From an uncultured Opitutia bacterium (GTDB lineage: Bacteria; Verrucomicrobiota; Verrucomicrobiia; Opitutales; Opitutaceae), in the NCBI GenBank assembly GCA_903862955.1, contig CAIPAH010000006.1:1-64000 (forward strand): a DNA stretch of 64,000 bases, in the 5' to 3' direction. Of the stretch, positions 31,117 through 40,252 are shown piece by piece. The position numbers and the translations under genes were made by a program. Positions within the stretch are counted from its first letter, which is position 1; each line of letters begins with the position of its first letter. The notes beneath the pieces are model-generated. The model saw only the letters and a list, made by a program, of their open reading frames with translations, was not told the DNA's origin and searched no databases.

Positions 31117-33705
31117 TCACCGCCACTCGTGTCGCGGGTAGCGTCGCGACAACTCGGCTTTGATCTTCGGATACTGCTCGCGCCAGAAATTGGTCAGATC
31201 GTCCGTCACCTGGATGGGCCGCTGGTTGGGCGCGAGCACTTCGATTTTCACGGGCACGCGGCCGTGTCCAAGGGTGAACTTCCCCTCGATGCCGTAGAGC
31301 TCTTGGATCCGCGCACTGAGCACGGGCGGACCGGCATTAGCATAGGTGATCTTCGAGCGCCGGCCGTTGGCCATGGTGAGCTTCTCCGGCAGGTAATCGT
31401 CGAGCACGGCCAACTGCTCTGCTGTCAGCCAGTCGCGGAGCACCGGCATGACCGGCTTGTCCTTGATGTCGCGGTAACCGAGTTCGCCGTAGCAAATCTG
31501 CTCGATGAGCGTCGCGCGGTCGGCGTCGGTCAACGGGTTCACTTCCAACTCGGGAAACCACTCCGCCAGCCGGTTCACCCGCGTGATCCACTGCTCCACC
31601 GATTCGTCCCACGCCTCCAGCTTCAGCCGGCCCGCCAGCACTTCCTTGGTGAGAAGCGCCGCGGCCTCGTTGAGTGGCGCCTCGTCGCTGCTGCTCTTCG
31701 CCTCCAGCACCAGGTCGCGGAAGCGCCGCTCGCGACGGGACACCACGCGCTTGATGGACTCGTCGAACGTCACCGCCCGGACCTCGCAATAGTCGTCGGG
31801 GAAAATCTCCTTCAGCCATGCCTCGTCGATGGCGGTGGCGAGGGAGAGCAACACGCTGACCTCGCCGCCGCGTCCACCAACTTCGCTGATCTCCGCGGCC
31901 ACGAACAGCGGCACTTTCTGGATCCCGCTCTCGCGGGCGAGCACGCCCTTGCGGTGGTGTACCAGCTCACAGCGCAGCGTCCCACCATCGAGCCGCTTCG
32001 CCAGCTGGTCGGAGAAGCCCGCCAGCACGCACTTGCGCACCTCCGCGCCATCCGTGCGGCGTTCGCTCACATCGAGACCCTCCTTGGCCGCGATCTCGAG
32101 GAACTGCTGGAACAGCGGCCCCACCTGCCGCGCACCCTGCGCGTGCAGGCCGAGCCGGCGGCACGCGTCGAGCGAGTAGTTCGCCTGGTCCGCAAACCGC
32201 CACGCCCGCATCAGCAGGAAAAAGTCGCTCTCGTGTTCCTCGCCCAGCGTGTCTTCGCGCGCCTGCTCCACCGCCTTGGGCACGCCGCGCAGCAGGAAAT
32301 TCCGCCCCTGCGTGAGCGCCGCCATCAACGCCACCGGCCGCACGCAGCCGCGTTCCTGCGCAGCCAGGAACATCCGCGCATACCGCGGGTGCACCGGGAA
32401 ACTCAGCATCGTCCGCCCGATTTCGGTGATGGCTGTAGGAGCGGCTTTACGCCGCGATTCCTCCGTGTCGTCGCGGCGTAAAGCCGCTCCTACAGCGCCC
32501 AAATCCGCTAGCAGGGTCTCCGCGCGCTCCAACGCCTTCGGATCGGGTTTCTCGAGCCAGGGAAAATTGGCGATGTCATCGATTCCGCTGGCCTTCAGCG
32601 TCAGCACGACCTCCGACAGATCGAGCCGCTTCACCTCCGGCAGCTCCTGCAACGCCCGCTGACCGTGCTCGCGTTCCGTCCACAGCCGCACGCACACACC
32701 CGGCGTCGTGCGGCCCGCGCGACCCGCGCGCTGGTCGGCGCTGGCGACGGAGATTTTCTCGATGAGCAACGTGTTGATGCCGCGGTGCGGGTCGAAACGG
32801 GCCATGCGGGCGAGGCCGGAATCAATGACGGTGGTGACACCGTCGATCGTCAGCGAAGTCTCGGCCACATTCGTCGAGACGATGATCTTCCTCGTCTCGT
32901 ACCGTGCCACCGCCCGGTCCTGCTGTTCCGGCGGCAATTCGCCATGCAACGGAAACGCCACAAAATCGCGCAGCGCCCGGGAGCCCTGAATCGCCTGCAC
33001 CGTCCGGCTGATCTCGTAGGCGCCGGGCATGAAGACGAGCATGTCACCCGCCGACTCGCCCGCGACGCGCTCGCACTCGCGCGCGGCGACGTCCCAAACG
33101 GGCTCGTCGTCGAAGTTCACCGCCTTCGGCAGATACTCGAGGCGCACGGGAAAACTCCGACCCTGCGAGACGAGAATTTCGCACGGCGCCAAGTAGGTCT
33201 TCAGCAACCCCGCATCCAGCGTGGCCGACATGACGATCAATTTCAGGTCGGGCCGCGTCGACCGCTGGAGCTGCAGCGCCCGCGCGAGCGAGATGTCGCC
33301 GTAGAGATGGCGCTCGTGGAACTCGTCGAAAACGATCGTGCTCACGCCGCGCAGCTTCGCATCGAACGACATCTGTCGGAGGAGAATGCCCTCGGTGACG
33401 AAGCGAATCCGGGTTTTTTCGCTCACCCGCGACTCCAGCCGGATCTGATAGCCGACGACTTCGCCCAACCCCGTGTCCATCTCCTCCGCCACGCGCTTCG
33501 CCAGCATGCGCGTCGCCAGTCGGCGCGGCTGCAGCACCACCACCTCGCCCTTTTCGCCCAGCAGCCCGTGGCGCAGCAGCATCTGGGGAATCTGCGTCGA
33601 CTTGCCCGAGCCGGTCGGCGCCTGCACGATCAACCGCCCCGACGCCCGCAACGCCGCCACGACTGCGGACTCGAGTTCGTAGATGGGCAGGTCGCGGGGG
33701 GACAT
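31117..33705 (-). CDS. hrpB: HrpB-type DEAH-box ATP-dependent helicase with an in-frame palindromic insertion
   Basis: A superfamily 2 helicase of 862 residues. RecA domain 1 has Walker A QAPTGSGKST (28-37), LQPRRLATRML, the DEFH box (127-130, VFDEFHERHL) and MSATLD; domain 2 has STNVAETSLTIDGV and QRAGRAGRT. The HrpB-specific C-terminal domain ends KAELSRRYPRHEW, like the RYPKHVWP of enterobacterial HrpB. RNA or nucleic acid remodelling is expected; the cellular role of HrpB is unclear. A palindromic element at 32432-32496 lies in frame and adds about 22 residues (near 403-424, including GAALRRDDTEESRRKAAPTA) between the HA2-like and following parts. Apart from that the gene is intact. Confidence 0.9.
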   Translation of the reverse strand: MSPRDLPIYELESAVVAALRASGRLIVQAPTGSGKSTQIPQMLLRHGLLGEKGEVVVLQPRRLATRMLAKRVAEEMDTGLGEVVGYQIRLESRVSEKTRIRFVTEGILLRQMSFDAKLRGVSTIVFDEFHERHLYGDISLARALQLQRSTRPDLKLIVMSATLDAGLLKTYLAPCEILVSQGRSFPVRLEYLPKAVNFDDEPVWDVAARECERVAGESAGDMLVFMPGAYEISRTVQAIQGSRALRDFVAFPLHGELPPEQQDRAVARYETRKIIVSTNVAETSLTIDGVTTVIDSGLARMARFDPHRGINTLLIEKISVASADQRAGRAGRTTPGVCVRLWTEREHGQRALQELPEVKRLDLSEVVLTLKASGIDDIANFPWLEKPDPKALERAETLLADLGAVGAALRRDDTEESRRKAAPTAITEIGRTMLSFPVHPRYARMFLAAQERGCVRPVALMAALTQGRNFLLRGVPKAVEQAREDTLGEEHESDFFLLMRAWRFADQANYSLDACRRLGLHAQGARQVGPLFQQFLEIAAKEGLDVSERRTDGAEVRKCVLAGFSDQLAKRLDGGTLRCELVHHRKGVLARESGIQKVPLFVAAEISEVGGRGGEVSVLLSLATAIDEAWLKEIFPDDYCEVRAVTFDESIKRVVSRRERRFRDLVLEAKSSSDEAPLNEAAALLTKEVLAGRLKLEAWDESVEQWITRVNRLAEWFPELEVNPLTDADRATLIEQICYGELGYRDIKDKPVMPVLRDWLTAEQLAVLDDYLPEKLTMANGRRSKITYANAGPPVLSARIQELYGIEGKFTLGHGRVPVKIEVLAPNQRPIQVTDDLTNFWREQYPKIKAELSRRYPRHEWR
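31126..31157. repeat. 32-base repeat, copy 2 (inside hrpB 3' end)
   Basis: Partner of 29774-29805. It contains an inverted repeat (TGTCGCG and CGCGACA, 8-base spacer) and encodes ELSRRYPRHE of the helicase. Confidence 0.7.
32432..32496. repeat. 65-base palindromic element within hrpB
   Basis: Perfect 26-base inverted arms (32432-32457 and 32471-32496) with a 13-base centre. Each arm begins GCTGTAGGAGCGGCTTTACG and continues CCGCGA. The arms share TGTAGG and GGCTTTACGCC with the repeat after the alpha-galactosidase gene. The helicase frame stays open through it. Confidence 0.92.
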
Positions 33706-33782
33706 CGCAGGGGGAATTCAACAGCGAGCCCGCCAAGCGCAAGGAGAACGACGCTCTGGCCGCCGCCCGGCCGAATCGCGCG

Positions 33783-33813
33783 TTGACGCCGCCGGTTCGG
33801 TTCCGCCTAGATT
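33783..33813 (+). promoter_or_regulatory. Possible sigma-70 promoter of the S41 protease gene
   Basis: TTGACG and TAGATT with a 19-base gap lie about 13 bases upstream of the ATG at 33826. Spacing is longer than ideal. Confidence 0.3.
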
Positions 33814-33825
33814 GAAATCATCGTG

Positions 33826-36315
33826 ATGATCGATCGGCGACGCGCCACGGGCCTTCTTTTCAGCTTGGTGGTGGTCCTGCATGCCGCCGTGCTGCCATTG
33901 GCGCACTCGGCTTCGATCAGTGCGCAGCTCACGACCAAGGAAAAGAACCAACTGCAGCGCGAGGCCCGCATGGTCGTGGATCTCGTGCAGAACCTGCATT
34001 TCTCCGGCGGAACCTTCTATGACATCAAGAACCAGGAGATCATCGACCGATACCTCAGCGAACTCGACCCCGCAGGGGAAATCTTCTCCCCCGATGACGT
34101 GAAGTTCATTCACCAGCGCTTCGACCGCAGCCTGAAGTCCGTCTACCTTTTCCGCGGCGACCTCGAGCCGGCCTTCGAGATTTTCGACCTCTACGCGCAA
34201 CTCGCCCGCGCGCGCTTTGCCTGGGTCAACCGGCGCCTTAGCGGCGACTTTGATTTTACCGTCGACGAGACCTATTCCGAACCGCGGCCGGGCGTGCCCC
34301 CCTCATCAGGGCTGAGCCTGGACAAACGCTGGGAGCTGCGGCTCAAGGATGAAATGCTCCACGAAATCCTCTCGGGCCGCACGCCCGACGAGGCCCGGGC
34401 GAAGCTGCGGGAAAACTACGCCGAGGTGGCCAGCACGATCAGCGCCTTCGATTCGTTTGCCGTCCGCGAGCACTTCCTCGACGCCGCCATCCGCTGTTTC
34501 GATCCCCACAGCGGCTACTCGTCCGCCGACTCCACCCGTGAATTCGCCGTGAACATGAAAGGCACGATCACCGGCGTCGGCCTCGCCATGCGCAAGGAGC
34601 ACGGGGATTGCATCGTCACCGAGGTCAACGCCGGCGGACCGGCCGACCTCCACTCGAGCGTTGCCCCCGGGGACCACATCGAGGCGCTGGCCCAAGGCGA
34701 TGGGCCGTGGGTGGAGACGCACGGCCAGCGGCTGCGGGAAACCGTGGCGATCATGCGCGGGCTCGACCATGAAAAGCTGCGCATCGCCTACACGACGCCG
34801 GGAAAACCGGAGCGCAAGGAGGTCACCTTGGAACGAGGCCGCGTCGTGCTCAGCGGCGACCGGGCCCACGGCGCCATCAGCCAGGTGCCCGTCGACGCGA
34901 CGCATTCCATTGCGATCGGGTGGATCGTGCTGCCCGCATTCTACGCGGGCGGGGAAGGCGACGACACCACGAGTGCGTCCCGCGACGTCCGCGAGCTGAT
35001 CGACCAAATGACCGCGGCCAAAATCAGCGGCTTGGTGCTCGATCTGCGCGGCAACCCCGGCGGCGCGTTGACCGAGGCGGAGGACATGTGCCGGCTCTTT
35101 CTGCCGCAGGGAACCGCCCTGCTGAGCCGTGGCATCAACGGCGCCCTCAAACGCCACACCTTCAAGGAGGACAAACCCCACTTCGACGGGCCACTCGTCG
35201 TGTTGACGTCACCGTTCAGCGCCTCGGCGTCCGAAATTTTCGCCGGCGCGATGAAGTATCACCATCGGGCGCTCATCGTCGGCGGGCCCGCGACCTTCGG
35301 CAAGGGTACCTCACAGAACTACATCGACCTGGCCAAGGCCCAGAACCTGACCGGCGACAGCGTCAAAGACTGGGGCATGCTGCGACTCACCGCGGAACGT
35401 TTTTACCTGCCCGATGGCACGGCCATCCAGCGCCGTGGCGTCCCCTCGGACGTGATTCTGCCTGGCTTCGTCTCGCCCGGCCAGCTGCGCGAGGCGGACC
35501 TGCCCCACGCATTGCCCCCGGAGGACGTGACGCCCCCCGCTGATCCCTCGCCCGAGCCTGCCGCGAAACCCGCGTTGTCCACGGAGCAGCTGCGCGCGCT
35601 CGAGGCCCTCGCCACCGAGGATTTCGGGACATTGCCCGAGTGGAAGTCGTGGCAGAAGGATCACGAATTGCGCTGGGTCAAAGCCGACCGGCACACCCGC
35701 AGCCTGCTGAAGGAAAAGCGCAGCAAGGACTGGGAGACGTTGTTGACGGAGTTCAAAACCGCCCGGCAGACCCGGCGCGAATTTGCGACCCATTCCGCCT
35801 ATCCCACCCAGCGGGTGGACCTCGCGCTTGTCCGCGACGCCGCGGATTCCCATCAGGCCAAACTGCGCGCCCTTCAGGCGGCCGGGAGCCAGACCGCGCT
35901 GCACCGCCTGCAAAACGGCGTTTTCCTCGTGGACACGGAGCACGGGCACCTGCGCGATTTGCGGCTCCAGGATTTCGATTTCCTCCCGCTGGCGAGTGAC
36001 GCCGAATCCCTGGCGGAAGCGTTTAGCCAAGGCAGCGGCCGGAAAGTGACGCCCGGGGACATGCGGGCGACCCTGCAGCAACTGGCGTTGTTGGACCCGA
36101 AGACGGATGAGGCGGTGCTGGCGGTGACCGCAAAACTGGCCGGGGCTCCCGCGGATTCACCCGCCACGCGCAACGGCACCGAGGCCCTCCTGCTGCGCAT
36201 CACGGAGCTGGAGCCGGAACTGCGCGAGGAGCTTCCGGGCTTTGACGTCCCAATGCGCGAATGCCTGCGCCTCTCCGCGCGCTGGGCCAATCAACCGGCC
36301 AGCTCGCAACCTTGA
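33826..36315 (+). CDS. prc: S41 tail-specific carboxy-terminal protease (Prc/Tsp-like)
   Basis: Periplasmic C-terminal processing protease of 829 residues. A signal peptide (MIDRRRATGLLFSLVVVLHA to about 28) precedes a helical Prc N-domain (DLVQNLHFSGGTFYDIKNQEI), a PDZ domain (about 240-330) and the S41 catalytic domain. The Ser-Lys dyad is S467 in SPFSASASEIF and K493 in ATFGKGTSQ. The C-terminal DUF3340-like region is present. The usual PDZ-controlled gate is expected to act on proteins with nonpolar C-termini. An in-frame GTG lies one codon upstream of the chosen ATG. The Sel1-repeat gene follows in the same frame, immediately after the stop. Confidence 0.92.
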   Translation: MIDRRRATGLLFSLVVVLHAAVLPLAHSASISAQLTTKEKNQLQREARMVVDLVQNLHFSGGTFYDIKNQEIIDRYLSELDPAGEIFSPDDVKFIHQRFDRSLKSVYLFRGDLEPAFEIFDLYAQLARARFAWVNRRLSGDFDFTVDETYSEPRPGVPPSSGLSLDKRWELRLKDEMLHEILSGRTPDEARAKLRENYAEVASTISAFDSFAVREHFLDAAIRCFDPHSGYSSADSTREFAVNMKGTITGVGLAMRKEHGDCIVTEVNAGGPADLHSSVAPGDHIEALAQGDGPWVETHGQRLRETVAIMRGLDHEKLRIAYTTPGKPERKEVTLERGRVVLSGDRAHGAISQVPVDATHSIAIGWIVLPAFYAGGEGDDTTSASRDVRELIDQMTAAKISGLVLDLRGNPGGALTEAEDMCRLFLPQGTALLSRGINGALKRHTFKEDKPHFDGPLVVLTSPFSASASEIFAGAMKYHHRALIVGGPATFGKGTSQNYIDLAKAQNLTGDSVKDWGMLRLTAERFYLPDGTAIQRRGVPSDVILPGFVSPGQLREADLPHALPPEDVTPPADPSPEPAAKPALSTEQLRALEALATEDFGTLPEWKSWQKDHELRWVKADRHTRSLLKEKRSKDWETLLTEFKTARQTRREFATHSAYPTQRVDLALVRDAADSHQAKLRALQAAGSQTALHRLQNGVFLVDTEHGHLRDLRLQDFDFLPLASDAESLAEAFSQGSGRKVTPGDMRATLQQLALLDPKTDEAVLAVTAKLAGAPADSPATRNGTEALLLRITELEPELREELPGFDVPMRECLRLSARWANQPASSQP

Positions 36316-36348
36316 CTCGGTCGCGGACCTCCCAATTCACTTCCTGCT

Positions 36349-39159
36349 CTGAGCGCTGACTCCCAGCCCACCCGTTCTGCCCTCCTGATCGCAGCAACTG
36401 CGACAGCCCTGGCCGTCCTCATCTCGCCGCTGCGCGGGTCAGTCGCCGGCGCCCCGTCAGCCATCGACGCCAAGGCCGGCAGCAGTGACGCAAAAGCGGC
36501 GGCAGCCAAGCCGAAGCACGACCCGGCGGCGGAAAAATACTGGGAAGCGGTCCCGCTCATGCAGAGCAAACGGGCTGACGAGCGGGCCGCGGGTCTGGCA
36601 GCCCTCAAGGTTTCGTCCGATCTCGAATTCACGCACGCCCAGGTGCTGCTGGGGAACTGCTACCTCACCGGCTTCAACGGCATGAAGAAGGATCCCCGCA
36701 AGGCGGCCAACCTCTTCCGCCTCGCCGCCGAGCGCGGCAACGCGTTTGGCATGGTCAGCCTCGGGGTGTGCTACTTCATGGGCGAAGGCGTCAGCAAGGA
36801 CGAGGGCAAGTCGATGAAATGGCTGAACGCGGCGCTCGCGCCCGACGCGGACTATTCCTCGCCGCAGGCACCCGTGGAAGTGATGAAGGCCGAAATGACG
36901 GCCCATGCCGACGCCGACGTCGCCGGCTCGATGGAAGCTGACCCGGTGAGCGAGCGCCAGGCGGCGGCACACAGCATTCTGGGTGTCCTGTATACCCAGC
37001 AGAAAAAGCTGCCGGAGGCGCAGGCGCATTTCGTGGCGGCGGCGACCGCCGGGCCGAACGGACGAAGCGGCATCCTGATGGCGTCGGTGGCGGCCGCCGT
37101 GAACTATGCCTTCGGCCAGGGCGTGCCGCGCGACATGGCCAAGGCGAATGAAATGCTCGAGCGCAGCAAGATGCTCAGCACCCGGCTGGGCGTCACCCTC
37201 GTGCAAAACTCCGTGGCGATGAAGCTCACGGACAGTTTCGCAGCGGCGGAGGTGGAGGACCAGATGAAGGAAGTTTTTGGGCGGCTGCAGAGCGAACTCC
37301 AGTTGAGCATCGCCAACTCGCTGGCCGACAAAAAATCGAAGACCTACGACCTCGCCGAGGCGGCCAAGTGGTATGAAGTCGCGGCGGAGAACGGCCAGGT
37401 CTGGGCGATGCTGCCTCTCGCGTTCATTTACTACCGCGGTGATCTCGGCCGCCCCGAACCTGAGAAGGCCTTCAAGTGGTTCGAGGCGTCCGGCAGCGGC
37501 AACAAGCCGAAGCATTTTCTCGGCGTGGCCAACCTGGCGATTTGCTACCAAAACGGCCTCGGGACGGCGAAGGACACCGACAAAGCCGCCGAGCTGTTCA
37601 GGAAATGGCGCAACACCGACATCGTCTGCTACCTCGGATCCATCGGCCAGTGCCCGGCGAAGCCGATGACCTACGAGGAAGTCTTCGCGCTGAACGAAAC
37701 GTGGGCCAAAAAAATGAAGGACCCCCAGGCGCAATACCTGATGGGCGTGAGATATCGCCGGGGTTGGGGCGTGCCCACGGACTATGTTGAGGCGACGAGC
37801 TGGTTCAAGAAAGCCGCCAAGACCGGTCACGGCGAAGCGCTCAACCAATTGGGCGAATTGGTGGACTTCAGCACGATCATCTCGGTCAAAGGCTCGGGTT
37901 CCAGCGACAAGATGTTTAAGGCGCCATTGGAGTATTACCAAAAGGCCGCCGCGGCCGGGAGTGTCCCCGGGATGTTGAACTATGCCCGCATGCTCCAAAA
38001 CGGTTTGGGCGCCCCCGAAAATGTCCCCCAGGCGGAGGCACTCTACCGTCAGAGCCTGACCTTGGATTCCTCCGCCGTCTTCGCCCACCTGAGCCTGGGC
38101 ATCATCGAGGAAGCGAAATTACGGGCCGCCATCGCGGCGCACCAAGATGCCTCCGCCGCAGTCGCCCGGTCCGAAATGCTCGAGCACTACGAGGCCGCAC
38201 GGGCCTTGGACGATCCACGCGCCGCGACCAATTTAGGCATCATTTACCTGCAGGGCGAGCTGGTCGAAAAGGATCTCCGCAAGGCGTATGCCTGCTTGGA
38301 GGATGCCGCCGCGCGCGGGTCCGCCATCGCGCATTACGCGCTGGGACTCATGCATGAACGCGGCGAAGGCGTGCCCGTCACCTACACCGAAGCCGCCTAT
38401 CATTACCGGCTGGCCGCGCTGGAAGGTAACGCCGACGCGCTGCGCCGCCTGATCAATTTCTATCTCTCGGGCCAGGGCGTGTCGCTCGACCTCGACCAAG
38501 CGGCGTTCTGGCTGGATCGGATGCAAAAGATGACGGGCAGCCAGCAGGTGCTGACCACCTATTGCGATGTCATGCTGAAAAAGCACGCCTACGAGAACGC
38601 CCTGACCATGCTCAAGGATCTCACGAATTCGCGCGATCCGCAGATCGCCGGTTTCGCGTATGACCGGCTTTCCGTCTGCTACACCGAGGAATTGGGCGTC
38701 AAGGCCGACCCGTCGCAGGCCAGGAAATACAGCGAGAAAGCCATCAAGCTGGGCTTTGGCGATGCGCTGACACGGCTGGCCATCCGCCAGAAGAACGAAG
38801 GCCACATGGCCGACGCGGTGGCCAATCTTCGCAGGGCTCTCCCGACTTCGCGCCTGGCGAATTATCACCTCGGGCTGATGTATTACAACGGCGACGGCGT
38901 GCCGAAGGACGAGGCCCAGGGAGTGAAATACCTGCAATCGGCTGCTGAAGCCAACCACACCGGTTCCCAGGTCTTCCTCGCCAACCTCACGTTGCACCAT
39001 TCACCCTCGGCGCCCTCGCTGCAGCAAGCGATCAACTATGCCTCGCAAGCCGAAGCCAACGGGCGCGCGGAAGCGGGGGCGGTCCGTGAGGAATTGGAAA
39101 AACGCCAAAGAGGCGCCGAAGACGGATCCGACGCAGTCGCACGCCCCCGATCTTCCTAG
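36349..39159 (+). CDS. Large Sel1-repeat (TPR-like) protein, probably exported, non-canonical start
   Basis: About 936 residues if started at CTG 36349, or 866 from the first ATG (36559). The body has many Sel1 units, for example AVLLGNCYLTGFNG-type and AAERGNAFGMVSLGVCYFMG and ALGLMHERGEGVPV, an alpha-solenoid used for protein-protein contacts. The codons before ATG 36559 keep clear coding character and encode a signal-like leader (SALLIAATATALAVLISPL, then GSVAG) and a linker with KPKHDPAAEKYWEAVPL. Between the upstream TGA and that leader there is no ATG, GTG or TTG. It follows prc in the same frame 34 bases on, so coupling or readthrough is possible. Confidence 0.75.
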   Translation: MSADSQPTRSALLIAATATALAVLISPLRGSVAGAPSAIDAKAGSSDAKAAAAKPKHDPAAEKYWEAVPLMQSKRADERAAGLAALKVSSDLEFTHAQVLLGNCYLTGFNGMKKDPRKAANLFRLAAERGNAFGMVSLGVCYFMGEGVSKDEGKSMKWLNAALAPDADYSSPQAPVEVMKAEMTAHADADVAGSMEADPVSERQAAAHSILGVLYTQQKKLPEAQAHFVAAATAGPNGRSGILMASVAAAVNYAFGQGVPRDMAKANEMLERSKMLSTRLGVTLVQNSVAMKLTDSFAAAEVEDQMKEVFGRLQSELQLSIANSLADKKSKTYDLAEAAKWYEVAAENGQVWAMLPLAFIYYRGDLGRPEPEKAFKWFEASGSGNKPKHFLGVANLAICYQNGLGTAKDTDKAAELFRKWRNTDIVCYLGSIGQCPAKPMTYEEVFALNETWAKKMKDPQAQYLMGVRYRRGWGVPTDYVEATSWFKKAAKTGHGEALNQLGELVDFSTIISVKGSGSSDKMFKAPLEYYQKAAAAGSVPGMLNYARMLQNGLGAPENVPQAEALYRQSLTLDSSAVFAHLSLGIIEEAKLRAAIAAHQDASAAVARSEMLEHYEAARALDDPRAATNLGIIYLQGELVEKDLRKAYACLEDAAARGSAIAHYALGLMHERGEGVPVTYTEAAYHYRLAALEGNADALRRLINFYLSGQGVSLDLDQAAFWLDRMQKMTGSQQVLTTYCDVMLKKHAYENALTMLKDLTNSRDPQIAGFAYDRLSVCYTEELGVKADPSQARKYSEKAIKLGFGDALTRLAIRQKNEGHMADAVANLRRALPTSRLANYHLGLMYYNGDGVPKDEAQGVKYLQSAAEANHTGSQVFLANLTLHHSPSAPSLQQAINYASQAEANGRAEAGAVREELEKRQRGAEDGSDAVARPRSS

Positions 39160-39399
39160 GGTCTCAGCAGTTAAAACAGGGCGTCTGGGCGACAATGCTT
39201 CGTGCAACCCGGGTGCGGTTGGAACCGCGGCGGCGTGAACAACCGGTGAGCCAGTTTATGCCCAAGTTATTCACCGGCGGGCGCGGTGAAGAAGTTGTTA
39301 AGAACAAAACCTTCACTTCGGAAACGGACGTCACAGGTTCGTCACGTTCCTTGATAGAACAGTCGCAGCGCGGCGGCCTGAAAAACCCGCCGGATGCAC
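39160..39399. other. Gene-free stretch upstream of the candidate structured RNA
   Basis: No coding frame with family-like protein. A small hairpin GCGGTT-GG-AACCGC is near 39217. It may hold the promoter or 5' part of the RNA; TTGATA at 39351 and GATAAT at 39406 are possible promoter pieces but not correctly spaced with one another. Confidence 0.4.
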
Positions 39400-40213
39400 G
39401 ACTGGGATAATCCCGGGCGACCGGGGAATGGTCGGTGGCAGCTGGTGCCGCCGTCCCCTTCAGCGCGCGTTAGCGGGTTGATAGGCAGATATCACCAGCT
39501 CCTCTGGCCGGAGTCGTGTCCGGTCAGTTCATCCACGAATCAGGAGCTGAGCGGCCAGGCGCGATCAGAAACCGCGTCCAAGCCGAGTTAGGCCCACGGC
39601 CCGTTTCGAGCCGTGCGCCGACACAGTTACCCCAGAGGGTTATGGTTGCTACTGTGCAGACCAGAACGCAGTCGCGTTTCCCGGCGGGCCAACCCCCGCC
39701 AAAAGGCCCGGTTCGCTTCCGCGAGCAGGGCGCGCAAGGGAAGCACGGCAGCGGGGAGTGAGCGGGCCCGGCAAAGCCCGTCAACCTCCTCAATGGGGCA
39801 GCGTGAAAAAGCACGCCGCCACACTGCAAAACGAACGCAACCTGAGAGTTAAGAGGTCAGACCCGTAACGCAGGGCCAACGGCCAGCCAAAAGCTGGCGC
39901 CGTCCCAGTGGTAACGGTGCCGACGCGAAGTAAGAATTGCAGACGTGTCCGCACCACGTCCGGCGCGCCGCTCCCGGCAGGGGGCGTCCGAACTGGGCGA
40001 AGAGGCCTCACTCAAAAGATCCCGGCCGGCAACGGCCAGGACGGTCCCGCCATGAGACCGAAACATCCGCATGCCGCGGAGAGTGGCGTCGGGAAGCACA
40101 CCGCCCGCGAAAGCGAGCGCGCCCAAGCGTGTGCGATCGGGAAAGAGCGAGTGGCGAACGCCCACCCCCAAATTTGGCCTCGGGACCGCAAGGTCCCGGG
40201 GCCTTATTTTTTT
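39400..40213 (+). ncRNA. Candidate large structured RNA, not assigned to a known family
   Basis: About 800 bases with no credible protein frame but many stems: CAGCTCCT with AGGAGCTG (39496-39503, 39542-39549) stacked on CTGGCCGG with CCGGTCAG (39504-39511, 39520-39527); CACGGC with GCCGTG (39595-39615); GCGTG with CACGC (39801-39816); GCCAGC with GCTGGC (39882-39898); GACGTG with CACGTC (39942-39960). GNRA tetraloops occur in plus-strand sense: GGCCG-GCAA-CGGCC (40024-40037) and CGC-GAAA-GCG (40106-40115). A 12-base stem with a GCAA loop followed by a T run (40176-40213) is a strong 3' end. The tetraloops and terminator fix the strand. I find no RNase P, tmRNA, rRNA, 6S or SRP motifs. The 5' end is uncertain. 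Confidence 0.65.
40176..40213 (+). terminator. Rho-independent terminator of the candidate RNA
   Basis: GGCCTCGGGACC pairs with GGTCCCGGGGCC (one G-T pair) across a GCAA loop and is followed by TTATTTTTTT. Confidence 0.88.
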
Positions 40214-40238
40214 CCGCGGCCGCGGAAAGAAATAAGGC
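40201..40238. repeat. 38-base palindrome overlapping the terminator
   Basis: GCCTTATTTTTTTCCGCGG and CCGCGGAAAGAAATAAGGC form two 19-base arms with one mismatch. It shares GCC with the preceding terminator stem, so the two hairpins compete; on the minus strand the tail is also T-rich. Confidence 0.8.
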
Positions 40239-40252
40239 GATGACCGGCGGCC

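Noticed and set aside
39400-40213. RNase P RNA, tmRNA or rRNA fragment
   Set aside because: No GGAAAGTCCGG-type RNase P core, no tRNA-like ends or tag frame of tmRNA, and no conserved rRNA segments.
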